From contig JALSJH010000079.1 in assembly GCA_026989455.1 (NCBI GenBank), positions 1 through 60,929 on the forward strand: a stretch of 60,929 nt of DNA, in the 5' to 3' direction. The position numbers and the translations under genes are program-made. The number at the start of each line of letters is the position of its first letter. Positions within the stretch are counted from its first letter, which is position 1. This DNA is from Chromatiales bacterium. GTDB taxonomy: Bacteria > Pseudomonadota > Gammaproteobacteria > RBG-16-57-12. The notes beneath the pieces are model-generated. The model did not search any database, had not been told where the DNA came from, and saw nothing but the letters and a program-made list of their open reading frames with translations. Shown here piece after piece: positions 41,143 through 50,099 of the stretch.

Positions 41143-41457
41143 ATGAAATACCTCAAGCTCACAGGACTCTTTATCGTACTTTTTCTGGTGATGGCGCTGG
41201 ATGTGTCGAATGGCTTCATGGCACGGCTTGGCTTTGAAGCTAACTATCTGGCAACTGCCGCAGCGGCGTTTTTGATCGCTTGGTTGGCCATCAACCACAG
41301 CATAGTGATCATACTACTGGTGGTTATCCTGACCACTGCAGCGAGTCTCTCGGGTGAGGCAGCAGCAAGTATCGGTTATGATCGCGATATTGTGCTTGCC
41401 CTATTGATTGCAATTATTGTCGCCCCCAAGCTTCGCAAGCTGCTGGATTTGGAGTAG
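41143..41457 (+). CDS. Small membrane protein of unknown function
   Basis: 104 residues, nearly all hydrophobic, with three to four likely transmembrane helices (about 5-22, 31-49, 52-70, 83-97) and a basic C-terminus. I do not recognise a family. It ends three bases before the spermidine-synthase-like gene, so the two are probably cotranscribed and may act together. Confidence 0.7.
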   Translation: MKYLKLTGLFIVLFLVMALDVSNGFMARLGFEANYLATAAAAFLIAWLAINHSIVIILLVVILTTAASLSGEAAASIGYDRDIVLALLIAIIVAPKLRKLLDLE

Positions 41458-41460
41458 CCT

Positions 41461-42159
41461 TTGCCCGCCCCCCGGTCTGATGATCTCCTACAGCTCTACA
41501 TTGCAGGGAGTGGTGAGGGTCGCATCTCGGTGGTAGATCGCGCTGGCTTGCGTGCACTGCACTTCGCCACACCCGCTATCCAGAGCCTACTGGACCCCCA
41601 AGCACCTGAACAACTTCAACTCGATTACACCATTGCAATGGCACTGGCTACGCTAATTCATACCACACCCCAGCGGGTATTATTGATAGGCCTGGGTGGT
41701 GGATCTTTAGTGCACTTTATCCACCACTACTTCCCGGCCATCAAGATAGAGGTGATTGAAAAAAGCCCCACCGTCATTCAAGTAGCCCGTGACTACTTCT
41801 TTCTGCCAGAAGGTGAGCGCATTCAACTCCATTGTGGCGATGCACAACAGGTTATTCCCACCCTCACAGGGCAATATGACCTGATCTTTAATGATGCCTA
41901 CTCAGACCAAGGGCCCGATGCCGCGCTCTATGCCACGGGACTTCATCAACAAATAGCCCACCTTCTGGGCAAACAAGGTGTATTGGTGAGCAACCTCTGG
42001 CAACGCCGCATCGAAGATAATTTAGCGTTGCTAGGCGTGTTAAAACAACACTTGCCAGAGATGGCTTACCACAAAGATAAAACCGCGAGGAATCTGGTGC
42101 TCTTCTCCAGCAGACAAGCGTGGTCGAAACCACAATGGGTGCAGCGCAGCGCAGCGTAG
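41461..42159 (+). CDS. Spermidine-synthase-like aminopropyltransferase-fold protein
   Basis: 232 residues starting with TTG. The Rossmann methyltransferase-like core is clear: VLLIGLGGGSLVHFI, IEVIEKSPTVIQVARDYF and LIFNDAYSDQGPD, corresponding to the SAM/dcSAM and catalytic Asp regions of polyamine aminopropyltransferases. It lacks most of the N-terminal tetramerisation domain of true SpeE, and no speD is nearby, so the substrate is uncertain. The C-terminus runs into a low-complexity Arg/Ser/Ala tail. Confidence 0.75.
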   Translation: MPAPRSDDLLQLYIAGSGEGRISVVDRAGLRALHFATPAIQSLLDPQAPEQLQLDYTIAMALATLIHTTPQRVLLIGLGGGSLVHFIHHYFPAIKIEVIEKSPTVIQVARDYFFLPEGERIQLHCGDAQQVIPTLTGQYDLIFNDAYSDQGPDAALYATGLHQQIAHLLGKQGVLVSNLWQRRIEDNLALLGVLKQHLPEMAYHKDKTARNLVLFSSRQAWSKPQWVQRSAA

Positions 42160-42289
42160 CGTTACGACAGCGCAGTGGCCTCCCTTTTGATCAATACAGC
42201 CAGAAAATACACCATGGTGTAATCCCGCTGCGCTGGAAATTGCGCTTGTTGAGCTGGATGAAAGCGATAGAACGGTCATAACCCGGGAA

Positions 42290-42317
42290 GTTGACATAAT
42301 ATTATCTTTATATCGAA
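42290..42317. promoter_or_regulatory. Operator-like inverted repeat A upstream of the first fic gene
   Basis: Arms GTTGACATA and TATATCGAA separated by 10 bases, a 28-bp imperfect palindrome. The same arrangement recurs 70 bp downstream and, with a TTCGACAT half-site, upstream of the second fic gene. Confidence 0.45.
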
Positions 42318-42331
42318 AACTACCGATTAAC

Positions 42332-42360
42332 TTGACATAACCATGGCTCAGCGCTACATT
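42332..42360 (+). promoter_or_regulatory. Likely sigma-70 promoter of the first fic gene
   Basis: -35 TTGACA (42332-42337, perfect), a 17-bp spacer and -10 TACATT (42355-42360). It lies between the two operator-like repeats, 54 bases before the ATG. Confidence 0.6.
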
Positions 42361-42387
42361 TTGACATTGAGTGATCCATATATCGAA
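42360..42387. promoter_or_regulatory. Operator-like inverted repeat B over the fic transcription start
   Basis: Arms TTTGACATT and TATATCGAA with a 10-base spacer, the same 28-bp layout as repeat A. It begins at the last base of the proposed -10 box, so a bound protein would block initiation. GGTGGAGG follows as part of the leader. Confidence 0.5.
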
Positions 42388-42413
42388 AACAGGTGGAGGT
42401 TTTGATATAAGAG

Positions 42414-43550
42414 ATGAATATTAAAGAGTTTCAGGCGGGGATTCAGAAGCAACAATACCAGTATAAGAGTTTCACACCGGCGCTGATTAATCACGCCTGG
42501 GTTGTCTCTGATGGTGATATTTTGCGCTTGTTGAGTGATGCGGACAGGGTGTTGGGGGAGTTGAATGCTTTTTCGCAACTGGTGCCTGATGTCGATTTTT
42601 TTATCCGCATGCACATCACCAAGGAGGCCACACAATCCAGTCGCATCGAAGGAACGCAGACCAACATGGAAGAGGCGCTGCTGGATGCGCAGGATATTGA
42701 GCCTGATAAAGGAGATGACTGGGTTGAGGTGCAAAATTACATCTCTGCCATCAATGAAGCGATTGAGCAATTGGAGCATTTGCCGCTCTCCAATCGTCTG
42801 TTGAAAGCGACCCATCACACCTTGATGCAGGGTGCGCGCGGCGAAACAAAACAGCCGGGGGAGTTTCGTAATAGCCAGAATTGGATTGGCATGAGCCTGA
42901 AAAATGCGCTGTTTATTCCGCCCCATCAGGATGAGGTTGCAGATTTGATGAGTGACCTAGAAAAGTTTATTCATAATGATGAGGCATCGGTGCCCCATTT
43001 AATCAAGATTGCAATCGCTCACTATCAGTTTGAAACAATTCACCCCTTTCTGGATGGTAATGGACGACTGGGGCGTTTAATGATTGCTTTGTACTTTGCC
43101 AGCTTTGGCCTGCTGCATAAACCCGCGCTCTATCTCTCTGATTATTTTGAGCGGAATAAGACCGCTTATGTTGACCATTTGATGGCGGTGCGCGAAGCCA
43201 ATAAAATGGAGGCATGGTTGGCTTTTTTTCTGCACGGCGTGCGCGAGACCGCTGAAAATTCCATCCAGGTTTTTAAAAGCATATTGCTCATGAAAGAGCG
43301 TTTAGAGCGGGAAGTGTTGCCACGTTTTAGTACTCGCCGACAGGCCAATGCGCAAAAATTAATGCGTCACCTTTATCAGCTACCGTTGGTCAATATTAAA
43401 CAGGTTGCGCAGTTGTTAGCGGTCAATACCAATACCGCAGCCGCCATGGTGGGTGATTTTGAAAAGTATGGAATTCTGAAAGAGTTAACGGGTAAGCGCC
43501 GCAATAGGACATTCTGGTTTCATGAGTATGTGTTAATTTTTAGTCGTTAA
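42414..43550 (+). CDS. Fic family protein with C-terminal winged helix
   Basis: 378 residues. The Fic active site is complete at residues 210-221, HPFLDGNGRLGR, predicting AMP (or other NMP) transfer to a target hydroxyl. An N-terminal inhibitory helix motif SSRIEG (Ser75...Glu79-Gly80) fits class II Fic proteins, in which Glu blocks ATP binding. The C-terminus (about 305-375) looks like a winged helix-turn-helix (NIKQVAQLLAVNTNTAAAMVGDFEKYGIL), so the protein may bind DNA, perhaps its own upstream repeats. Convergent with an HNH nuclease gene. The target is unknown. Confidence 0.9.
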   Translation: MNIKEFQAGIQKQQYQYKSFTPALINHAWVVSDGDILRLLSDADRVLGELNAFSQLVPDVDFFIRMHITKEATQSSRIEGTQTNMEEALLDAQDIEPDKGDDWVEVQNYISAINEAIEQLEHLPLSNRLLKATHHTLMQGARGETKQPGEFRNSQNWIGMSLKNALFIPPHQDEVADLMSDLEKFIHNDEASVPHLIKIAIAHYQFETIHPFLDGNGRLGRLMIALYFASFGLLHKPALYLSDYFERNKTAYVDHLMAVREANKMEAWLAFFLHGVRETAENSIQVFKSILLMKERLEREVLPRFSTRRQANAQKLMRHLYQLPLVNIKQVAQLLAVNTNTAAAMVGDFEKYGILKELTGKRRNRTFWFHEYVLIFSR

Positions 43551-43607
43551 TATGGGCCACAATAGAATAGCCAATATTAGTTCTCCCTTTCGTATACTCG
43601 ATGGCCA

Positions 43608-44345
43608 TTATATGCCTTCTGTTTTTTCATTAAACGCCCTACGGTGCTGCTCCAAAAAGCGCTGATCTGGCAAGAATCGACTGGGCAACTTCAGCTTGCC
43701 TGTCTCTACCCGCTCCAGCTCTTGTCGCGCTCTTACGGGTAGATAGTCGGCGATTATCATTTTGTAGTTTTCGTCAAAAGTAATCAAATGTTGATCGAAT
43801 GCGCGATCGTGTAAGGCGTTCAGGCAGATACCGTTCGAAGGGTTGATGCGATTTTGGGGGTCATCTTTCCAAGCGACAATATGACTGGCATTGAGCAGGC
43901 GAGTCTCTTCAATACCGGTCAAGGCGCAGCGCTTACGATATGACGTCAGAATTATTTTACGAAAGAAGCTCTGGCCAACTCTTTGGGTTGTTTCCACTCG
44001 GCGCTCACTGGCGGCTGTGAAGTCAAACTCAACGGTGGGTTCTGCTGGTGGGGAGAGTGATTGATGTTCATATGCCTTCAGCACATTGTTTGGATTAGCC
44101 AGAAACTCTATCCATACTTGTCTGTCCATGTTGCTAGCATTGGCCATACCCTTTTGCGGAATGCTGGCATCAAGGGCGGCAAGGTTTGATAGTTTCAATG
44201 CCACTGCGCTCGGTGTTCTACCGAGTTGAGTTGCCAAATTGATAACGTCAGGATTGCGGCTATGAAAGCGGCCAAAATCGGTCACCAGATAGAGTGCCAA
44301 AGCGTAATGCACTTCCTCTTGTGACCAATTTCGACGCTTTGCCAA
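43608..44345 (-). CDS. HNH endonuclease domain protein
   Basis: 245 residues from a TTG start. The C-terminal half has an HNH fold: SHIVAWKDDPQNRINPSNGICLNALHDRAFD, with Cys/His metal-binding residues as in restriction-like HNH proteins. The N-terminal half (RNWSQEEVHYALALYL and SRNPDVINLATQLGRTPSAVALKLSN) resembles the N-terminal region common in such nucleases. The TTG is chosen because GGAAGGA lies eight bases upstream and the family begins near this residue; an ATG 48 bases further out has no such site. No modification methylase is adjacent, so a restriction role is only possible. Confidence 0.82.
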   Translation of the reverse strand: MAKRRNWSQEEVHYALALYLVTDFGRFHSRNPDVINLATQLGRTPSAVALKLSNLAALDASIPQKGMANASNMDRQVWIEFLANPNNVLKAYEHQSLSPPAEPTVEFDFTAASERRVETTQRVGQSFFRKIILTSYRKRCALTGIEETRLLNASHIVAWKDDPQNRINPSNGICLNALHDRAFDQHLITFDENYKMIIADYLPVRARQELERVETGKLKLPSRFLPDQRFLEQHRRAFNEKTEGI

Positions 44346-44531
44346 TTCAAATATCCTTCCGGTTTTTCTTACGTTACCTCTACAAAGCCCCAACTGGAAC
44401 CACCAGAAAACGCTCGCTAAAAGCTACGGTGTCTTTACCCCGTAAAAGAGAATGCCACAGGTGAAATCACTCTTTGCCGCCCCTGGTAAAATGGCTATAC
44501 CGGGCTTTATCTACGTCTGCTTCAGAACTGT

Positions 44532-45014
44532 CTAATACCGATTAAACAGTTCAAAATTTCCCTCTTTATCAAACGCAATCACAGAGAAGCTATCTTTGCG
44601 GCCGGTCTCCATGCCGGGTGAGCCGTGGGGCATCTGTGGTACGGCTAGCCCTGCAACATCTAACTTGCGGTTGATGAGGCGTTTTATATCCTGGGCGGGA
44701 ACATGCCCTTCGATAACATAGCCGTCAATAATGCCGGTGTGGCAAGATGCCATCTCACCCGGTAGGCCCAGTTTGCGCTTGATGTTGTTCATATCATCGC
44801 TCACTACATCTTCTACTTTGAAGTTGTGCTTTTCTAGGTGATCGATCCAATCTTTGCAGCAGCCGCATGAGGCGGCGCGATAGACTGTGATGTTGAGTGG
44901 TTTTTCAATCAGTGAAGGTGGGGTTTTGGGATCCCAGATACTCTCTGCATAGGCGGAAGAGTGTAATAACAGGGTGATCAGTATCGATGACAATAGGTGT
45001 AGAGGCCACTTCAT
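44532..45014 (-). CDS. DUF411 family periplasmic metal-binding protein
   Basis: 160 residues with a signal peptide ending about AYA-E (residue 24). The DUF411 core includes ASCGCCKDWIDHLEKHNF, with closely spaced cysteines, and GEMASCHTGIIDGYVIEGHVPA. The family is often described near copper resistance genes, but no such gene is adjacent here, so a copper role is inference. Upstream of it in the same direction is bioD. Confidence 0.85.
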   Translation of the reverse strand: MKWPLHLLSSILITLLLHSSAYAESIWDPKTPPSLIEKPLNITVYRAASCGCCKDWIDHLEKHNFKVEDVVSDDMNNIKRKLGLPGEMASCHTGIIDGYVIEGHVPAQDIKRLINRKLDVAGLAVPQMPHGSPGMETGRKDSFSVIAFDKEGNFELFNRY

Positions 45015-45044
45015 GACAAATTATTCCTAATAGGTTTTGGCGGA

Positions 45045-45722
45045 TTATAACAGAGTCTCAATTTTCAGATAATGGCTTCGCTCTTGCGCCGCCATTTGCG
45101 GGGAGAAGGGGAGGTCTCCTAGGCAGGGGGCGTTGATGCGCTGGGTGATGGATTGAATATTCTCCTCAATACAGGCGCAATCCGGATCAACTCGGTTGGC
45201 CACCCAGCCAGCAAGTGTTACCCCTTTTTCACGGATGGCCGCTGCCGTGAGCAGTGCGTGGTTGATACAGCCTAATTTAATTCCTACGACTAGTATTACC
45301 GGCAGTGCCAGTGTCGCGGCTAAATCGGCAATGCTGTGTTGGCTGTCTAGGGGGACCAGCCAGCCGCCTGCACCTTCAACGATGGTAATATCTGCCTGCT
45401 CAGCGATGGTGTTAAAGCACTGCTTTAGGTGGAGAAGGTCGATGGTGGTATCGGCTTGCTGTGCTGCAATGTGTGGGGCGATGGCTGGTTCAAAGGCGTA
45501 GGGGTTGATGATTTCGTAGGGAAGTGAGTGCTCACAACTGGCGATCAGTTGCAGGGCATCATCATTGCGCAGTCCTTGCTCGCTGTTATGACAACCGCTG
45601 GCGACCGGTTTCATGGCGGATACCCGTTTGCTATGGTTGGAAAAAGCGTGCAAAAGCGCACAACTTACATAGGTTTTACCGATCTCTGTATCGGTGCCGG
45701 TAACAAAATAACCATTATTCAT
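45045..45722 (-). CDS. bioD: Dethiobiotin synthetase
   Basis: 225 residues. It closes the ureido ring of dethiobiotin from diaminopelargonate, CO2 and ATP, the step after BioA. The P-loop is in GTDTEIGKTYV, followed by KPVASGC and VEGAGGWLVPL. The ATG at 45722 follows AGGAA at good distance; an ATG 30 bases upstream lacks that. The 30-base gap to DUF411 suggests cotranscription, though the two functions are unrelated. Confidence 0.93.
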   Translation of the reverse strand: MNNGYFVTGTDTEIGKTYVSCALLHAFSNHSKRVSAMKPVASGCHNSEQGLRNDDALQLIASCEHSLPYEIINPYAFEPAIAPHIAAQQADTTIDLLHLKQCFNTIAEQADITIVEGAGGWLVPLDSQHSIADLAATLALPVILVVGIKLGCINHALLTAAAIREKGVTLAGWVANRVDPDCACIEENIQSITQRINAPCLGDLPFSPQMAAQERSHYLKIETLL

Positions 45723-45794
45723 ATTGCAATTCCTGACAAAATTAGTAACCATTAGCCCACCGTTGAATTTACATAGTATATGGATGAGCAGAAA

Positions 45795-46109
45795 ATGAAA
45801 AAACAGATGTTATTAGTCGCCGCCGCTGTGGCTGTTTTAAGTGGCTGTTCCGGCTCTAAGGATTATGCACCTACGGCAGGTACTTCCGGCCAGGAGATTT
45901 TTGCCAAGGCGTGTATCGGCTGCCATGGCCCACTGAGTGACGAAGAGTTAACCACCTTCTGGGAGGTGACTCCTGAAAATATGAATGCCGCTTATGTGGC
46001 GGCTAAAATAACCCAAGGAAGCATGTCAATGCCCTCTTTCCCCAATATCAAGGGTGCAGAGCTGGAGGCTATCACGACCTTTGTACTGGAGCACAACAAA
46101 AACAAATAG
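45795..46109 (+). CDS. Class I cytochrome c lipoprotein
   Basis: 104 residues from the second ATG. The N-terminus is a lipoprotein signal with lipobox VLSGC, so the mature protein is anchored by a lipidated Cys. One haem c site (CIGCH) and a Met axial ligand in SMPSFP define a monohaem class I cytochrome. It is probably a periplasmic electron carrier on a membrane surface. An ATG 15 bases upstream is possible but lacks a ribosome-binding site. Followed by a strong terminator. Confidence 0.85.
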   Translation: MKKQMLLVAAAVAVLSGCSGSKDYAPTAGTSGQEIFAKACIGCHGPLSDEELTTFWEVTPENMNAAYVAAKITQGSMSMPSFPNIKGAELEAITTFVLEHNKNK

Positions 46110-46120
46110 AGCAGTATGAA

Positions 46121-46147
46121 AGCAGGCCATACCGTGGCCTGCTTCTA
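46121..46147 (+). terminator. Intrinsic terminator after the cytochrome c gene
   Basis: A nine-base perfect stem, AGCAGGCCA / TGGCCTGCT, with a five-base loop, followed by TCTATATT. It separates the cytochrome gene from lipA. Confidence 0.7.
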
Positions 46148-46231
46148 TATTACTCCTAATTTACCTCTCCCCGTTTATCTCATCTCGTTGTAGAATACGC
46201 CTCCCTTATCGCTATTACTTTTCAGGTTGTT

Positions 46232-47158
46232 ATGAAATCACAGCGTCTACAGCATATTCCTGTGCAGGTTGAGCCGGTAAATTTACCGCCTAATCGGCAG
46301 CGTATGCCAGAGTGGATTCGTACTTCACTCAGTAGTAACCTCTCCTATGGTGATACCTCGCGGGCGATCAGCCAACAGCGCCTGAATACGGTGTGTGAAG
46401 CGGCACGTTGCCCCAACCGTGGTGAGTGTTGGAGTCGAGGCACGGCGACCTTGATGCTGCTGGGCGATACCTGTACCCGTGCTTGTGGCTTTTGCCATGT
46501 AAAGACCGGTCGCCCACCGGAGTATGATCTGGATGAACCCCGCCGCGTGGCAGAGGCGGTGGCAAAAATGGCGCTGGATTATGTGGTTCTGACCTCGGTT
46601 AATCGTGATGAATTGGTGGATGGCGGGGCGTTTATCTTTGCAGAAACCTTGCGCCGCTTGCGTGATAAGCAACCTGATATCGGCTTGGAGATTTTGACCC
46701 CCGATTTTCGTGAGTGCCAACAAAATGCCCTTGAGGTGATCTATCGTTCGGTGCAATCGGGTTTGGCTCAACATGAGACGACCCTGGTTTGGGGGCATAA
46801 TATAGAGACGGTACCGCGCATCTACTCTGTGGCACGCAAGGGTGCAAAATATCAGCGCTCTTTAGATCTGCTAAAATCAGCCTCACAGCTTGAGGGGGTG
46901 GAGAGCAAATCGGCCATTATGCTCGGCCTGGGTGAGCACGAGCATGAGGTTTTGCAGACCTTGGCGGATCTGCGTAGCCGTCAGGTATCCCGTATTGCTA
47001 TCGGGCAATATCTACGCCCTAGCCGCCATCATCTACCGGTGGTGGAGTATATTCACCCCGATAAATTCTCCTGGTATGGTGAACAAGCCAGCGCGATGGG
47101 TTTTAGCTGGGTCAAGTCTGCACCGATGGTACGCTCCTCGTACCATGCAGAGACGTAA
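46232..47158 (+). CDS. lipA: Lipoyl synthase
   Basis: 308 residues, radical SAM enzyme that adds two sulphurs to protein-bound octanoate. The auxiliary cluster cysteines are in CEAARCPNRGEC and the radical SAM cluster in TCTRACGFC. The C-terminal ends SAPMVRSSYHAE. It starts a run with the glycine cleavage genes (20-base gap to gcvT), so the maker of lipoate is expressed with its acceptor GcvH. lipB is not in the window. Confidence 0.95.
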   Translation: MKSQRLQHIPVQVEPVNLPPNRQRMPEWIRTSLSSNLSYGDTSRAISQQRLNTVCEAARCPNRGECWSRGTATLMLLGDTCTRACGFCHVKTGRPPEYDLDEPRRVAEAVAKMALDYVVLTSVNRDELVDGGAFIFAETLRRLRDKQPDIGLEILTPDFRECQQNALEVIYRSVQSGLAQHETTLVWGHNIETVPRIYSVARKGAKYQRSLDLLKSASQLEGVESKSAIMLGLGEHEHEVLQTLADLRSRQVSRIAIGQYLRPSRHHLPVVEYIHPDKFSWYGEQASAMGFSWVKSAPMVRSSYHAET

Positions 47159-47178
47159 TTTTAAACAGAGGCAATGGT

Positions 47179-48297
47179 ATGGCGAATCGAACTCCACTCT
47201 ATGATCAGCATCTGGCAATGAACGCCAAAATAGTGGACTTTTCCGGCTGGGAGATGCCGATTCACTATGGCTCACAACTTAACGAACATAAAGCGGTGCG
47301 TAGTGATGCGGGGATGTTTGATGTTTCACACATGAACGTGTTGGACCTGCGGGGGCGCGAGGCAAAGGTGTTTCTGCAAAAGCTGGTGGCGAATGATGTT
47401 GCTCGATTAAAAAGTGAAGGCAAAGCACTCTATACTTGCATGCTTAATGAGCAGGCTGGGGTGATTGATGATCTGATTATCTATTTTATTCGTGAGGGTG
47501 ACTACCGTATCGTACTGAATGCCGCGACCCGCGAAAAAGATCTGGCCTGGATTACAGAGCAGTCAGCCGGTTTTGAGGTTGTGCTGGATAGCCCCGCTGA
47601 TTTGGCGATGATTGCGGTACAAGGCCCCAATGCATGCGCTAAAACAGAGCAAGTGTTGGGTGAGGCAGTGGGCAATAAAATAGCCAAACTGAAACCGTTC
47701 AATGCCTGCTTTTGTGATGCGCTGTTTGTGGCACGTACCGGTTATACGGGCGAAAAGGGTTATGAAATTATTTTGCCTGCTGGTGATGTGGTGGCATTAT
47801 GGCAGCAGTTACACCAGGTGGGTGTGGTGCCGATTGGCCTCGGTGCGCGGGATACCCTGCGCTTGGAGGCGGCAATGAGCCTGTATGGTGCCGAAATGGA
47901 TGAGACGATCTCCCCGCTGGCATGTGGCCTTGACTGGACAGTTGCCTGGCAGCCTGCGGGGCGCAACTTTATTGGCCGTCGCGCACTACAAGCGCAGCGT
48001 GATGCTGGTGTGAGCACTAAATTGGTTGGCCTGCTTCTCGAAGGCCGTGGTGTGTTGCGTGGCCACCAGAAAGTGATCAGTGAAAGCGGCGAGGGTGAAA
48101 TCACCAGTGGAACTTTTTCACCCTCATTGGGTAAATCTATCGCCTTGGCGCGTGTACCCGTTGCCATGGGTAATCGTTGTCAGGTAGAGATTCGCGGCAA
48201 ACGGTTGAATGCCCGCGTGGTCAAGCCACCCTTTGTTCGCAATGGTGAAGCCTGTTATAAAGAACTGGTTGAGCAAAGCTCAACCCATAACTCATAA
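47179..48297 (+). CDS. gcvT: Aminomethyltransferase (glycine cleavage T protein)
   Basis: 372 residues. Transfers the methylene of aminomethyl-lipoyl GcvH to tetrahydrofolate and releases ammonia. N-terminal region VDFSGWEMPIHYGSQLNEH and the segment ARTGYTGEKGYEI with LGARDTLRLEA are characteristic. GAGG lies upstream of the ATG. Ends 11 bases before gcvH. Confidence 0.96.
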   Translation: MANRTPLYDQHLAMNAKIVDFSGWEMPIHYGSQLNEHKAVRSDAGMFDVSHMNVLDLRGREAKVFLQKLVANDVARLKSEGKALYTCMLNEQAGVIDDLIIYFIREGDYRIVLNAATREKDLAWITEQSAGFEVVLDSPADLAMIAVQGPNACAKTEQVLGEAVGNKIAKLKPFNACFCDALFVARTGYTGEKGYEIILPAGDVVALWQQLHQVGVVPIGLGARDTLRLEAAMSLYGAEMDETISPLACGLDWTVAWQPAGRNFIGRRALQAQRDAGVSTKLVGLLLEGRGVLRGHQKVISESGEGEITSGTFSPSLGKSIALARVPVAMGNRCQVEIRGKRLNARVVKPPFVRNGEACYKELVEQSSTHNS

Positions 48298-48308
48298 GGA
48301 TTGCCCCG

Positions 48309-48704
48309 ATGAGCAATACACCCAATGAACTGTTCTACACTAAAAGCCACGAGTGGGTGCGCATTGAAGATGATGGTACTTTCACCATCGGTATTTCAGA
48401 TCATGCCCAAGCGCTGCTTGGTGACATTGTTTATATTGAGCTGCCCGAGGTGGATAGCGAGCTTGATGCTGAGCAGGATTGTGCCGTTATTGAGTCGGTT
48501 AAGGCGGCATCGGATTTATATACACCGGTTGCCGGTACGGTGATCGCAGTCAATGAAGAGCTGGAAGATGCGCCGGAGACAATTAACGGCGATGCCTATG
48601 GTGAAGGGTGGATTTTCAAGCTACAGCCCACAAGCCTAGATAGTGTAAAAGGGCTGATGCAGGCAGAAGAGTACAGTGCTCTAGTTGCTGAAGATGACGA
48701 ATAA
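48309..48704 (+). CDS. gcvH: Glycine cleavage system H protein
   Basis: 131 residues, the lipoyl carrier shuttling the aminomethyl group among P, T and L proteins. The lipoylated Lys is Lys65 in IESVKAASD. AAGGA precedes the ATG. The C-terminal end (MQAEEYSALVAEDDE) is usual. Confidence 0.97.
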   Translation: MSNTPNELFYTKSHEWVRIEDDGTFTIGISDHAQALLGDIVYIELPEVDSELDAEQDCAVIESVKAASDLYTPVAGTVIAVNEELEDAPETINGDAYGEGWIFKLQPTSLDSVKGLMQAEEYSALVAEDDE

Positions 48705-48729
48705 CTTCAATTAGCCGATAGCGATTTTT

Positions 48730-50088
48730 ATGCCATTTATCCCACATACCGAACACGATACCCAGCAGATGCTTGATGCCATTGGGGCGAAAAACATTGA
48801 ACAGTTGTTTGATGAAATTCCAGAGGCGTTGCGTAGCCGAGGGTTGGATAATATTCCGCCCGGACTGAATGAGCTTGAGGTGACACGGCTGATTAAGCAG
48901 CGGGCAGCGCGGGACCAACCGTTAATCTGCTTTGCCGGTGCCGGTGCTTATGAGCATCATATTCCGGCTGCGGTTTGGGAGTTGACCACCCGTGGCGAAT
49001 TCTACACCGCCTATACACCTTATCAGGCGGAAGCGAGCCAAGGCACTCTGCAACTGCTCTACGAATATCAAACCATGATGAGCAGCTTGATGGGCATGGA
49101 TCTCTCTAATGCTTCGTTATATGACGGAGCCTCGGCACTGGCAGAAGCGGTGCTAATGGCGATTAGGGCGAATCGGAAATCAAAAAGCAGGCGTGTTTTG
49201 ATACCCACTACGGTACATCCCGATTATCGTCGCGTGGTTAAAAACATTGTAAATAATCAAGGGATTGAGCTGGTTGAGCTGGATTATTGTACCGAATGTG
49301 GCCAGGTTATGGTCGATTCGCTGGCTCAATATGAGCAGTCCGACTATGCGGCACTGGTGATTCCACAGCCCAACTTTTTTGGCAATCTGGAGCAGGTGGA
49401 TCAGCTGACGGATTGGGCACATGATCATAAAATGCTGGTGATTGGGGTGGTTAATCCGATGGCCATGGCGGTTATCGCTCCGCCGGGTGAGTGGGGAGAG
49501 CAGGGTGCCGATATCGCCTGTGGTGAAGGGCAGCCGCTGGGTATTCCACTCTCATGGGGTGGGCCGTTTTATGGTTTTATTGCCTGTAAGCAGAAGCAAG
49601 TACGCCAAATGCCGGGGCGCATTATCGGGCGTACCGTAGATCGTGATGGCAATCGTGGGTTTGTACTCACACTGCAAGCGCGAGAGCAGCACATTCGTCG
49701 CTCTAAGGCGACCTCCAACATCTGCACCAATCAAGGGTTAATGGTGACCGCATCAACCATCTACATGAGCTTGATGGGCGCGGAAGGCGTTGAACGCACG
49801 GCGATGCACTCCCACACCAATACCAAAGCACTGCTTGAGCAACTCACCGCAATTGAAGGGGTGAAGAGACGGTTTAGTGCCGCCTATTTCCACGAGGTGG
49901 TTATTCAGCTAAACCAACCTGCGGCACCGGTATTGGAAAAACTCGCCAAGGCGGGCTATCTGGGCGGTTTTTCGTTGGCGACTGATTATGCTGAGCTGGG
50001 AGATGCGCTGGTGGTTTGTGTCACTGAAACCAAGAGTGATGAAGAGATAAACCAATTTGCTCACGCCTTTGCCCAAGCGTTGCGCTAG
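48730..50088 (+). CDS. gcvPA: Glycine dehydrogenase (decarboxylating) subunit 1
   Basis: 452 residues, the N-terminal half of the P protein as a separate subunit. It begins [15 protein letters not shown] and has the PLP-fold region [18 protein letters not shown] and [19 protein letters not shown]. With GcvPB it decarboxylates glycine. Split P protein is standard in many bacteria outside the enterics. Twelve bases before gcvPB. Confidence 0.96.
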   Translation: MPFIPHTEHDTQQMLDAIGAKNIEQLFDEIPEALRSRGLDNIPPGLNELEVTRLIKQRAARDQPLICFAGAGAYEHHIPAAVWELTTRGEFYTAYTPYQAEASQGTLQLLYEYQTMMSSLMGMDLSNASLYDGASALAEAVLMAIRANRKSKSRRVLIPTTVHPDYRRVVKNIVNNQGIELVELDYCTECGQVMVDSLAQYEQSDYAALVIPQPNFFGNLEQVDQLTDWAHDHKMLVIGVVNPMAMAVIAPPGEWGEQGADIACGEGQPLGIPLSWGGPFYGFIACKQKQVRQMPGRIIGRTVDRDGNRGFVLTLQAREQHIRRSKATSNICTNQGLMVTASTIYMSLMGAEGVERTAMHSHTNTKALLEQLTAIEGVKRRFSAAYFHEVVIQLNQPAAPVLEKLAKAGYLGGFSLATDYAELGDALVVCVTETKSDEEINQFAHAFAQALR

Positions 50089-50099
50089 GAGATGCCAAG

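Noticed and set aside
43608-44345. HNH protein as part of a complete restriction-modification system
   Set aside because: No methyltransferase or specificity gene is next to it.
46144-46231. Glycine riboswitch upstream of lipA-gcv
   Set aside because: Only about 85 bases after the terminator and no tandem aptamer-like conserved blocks.
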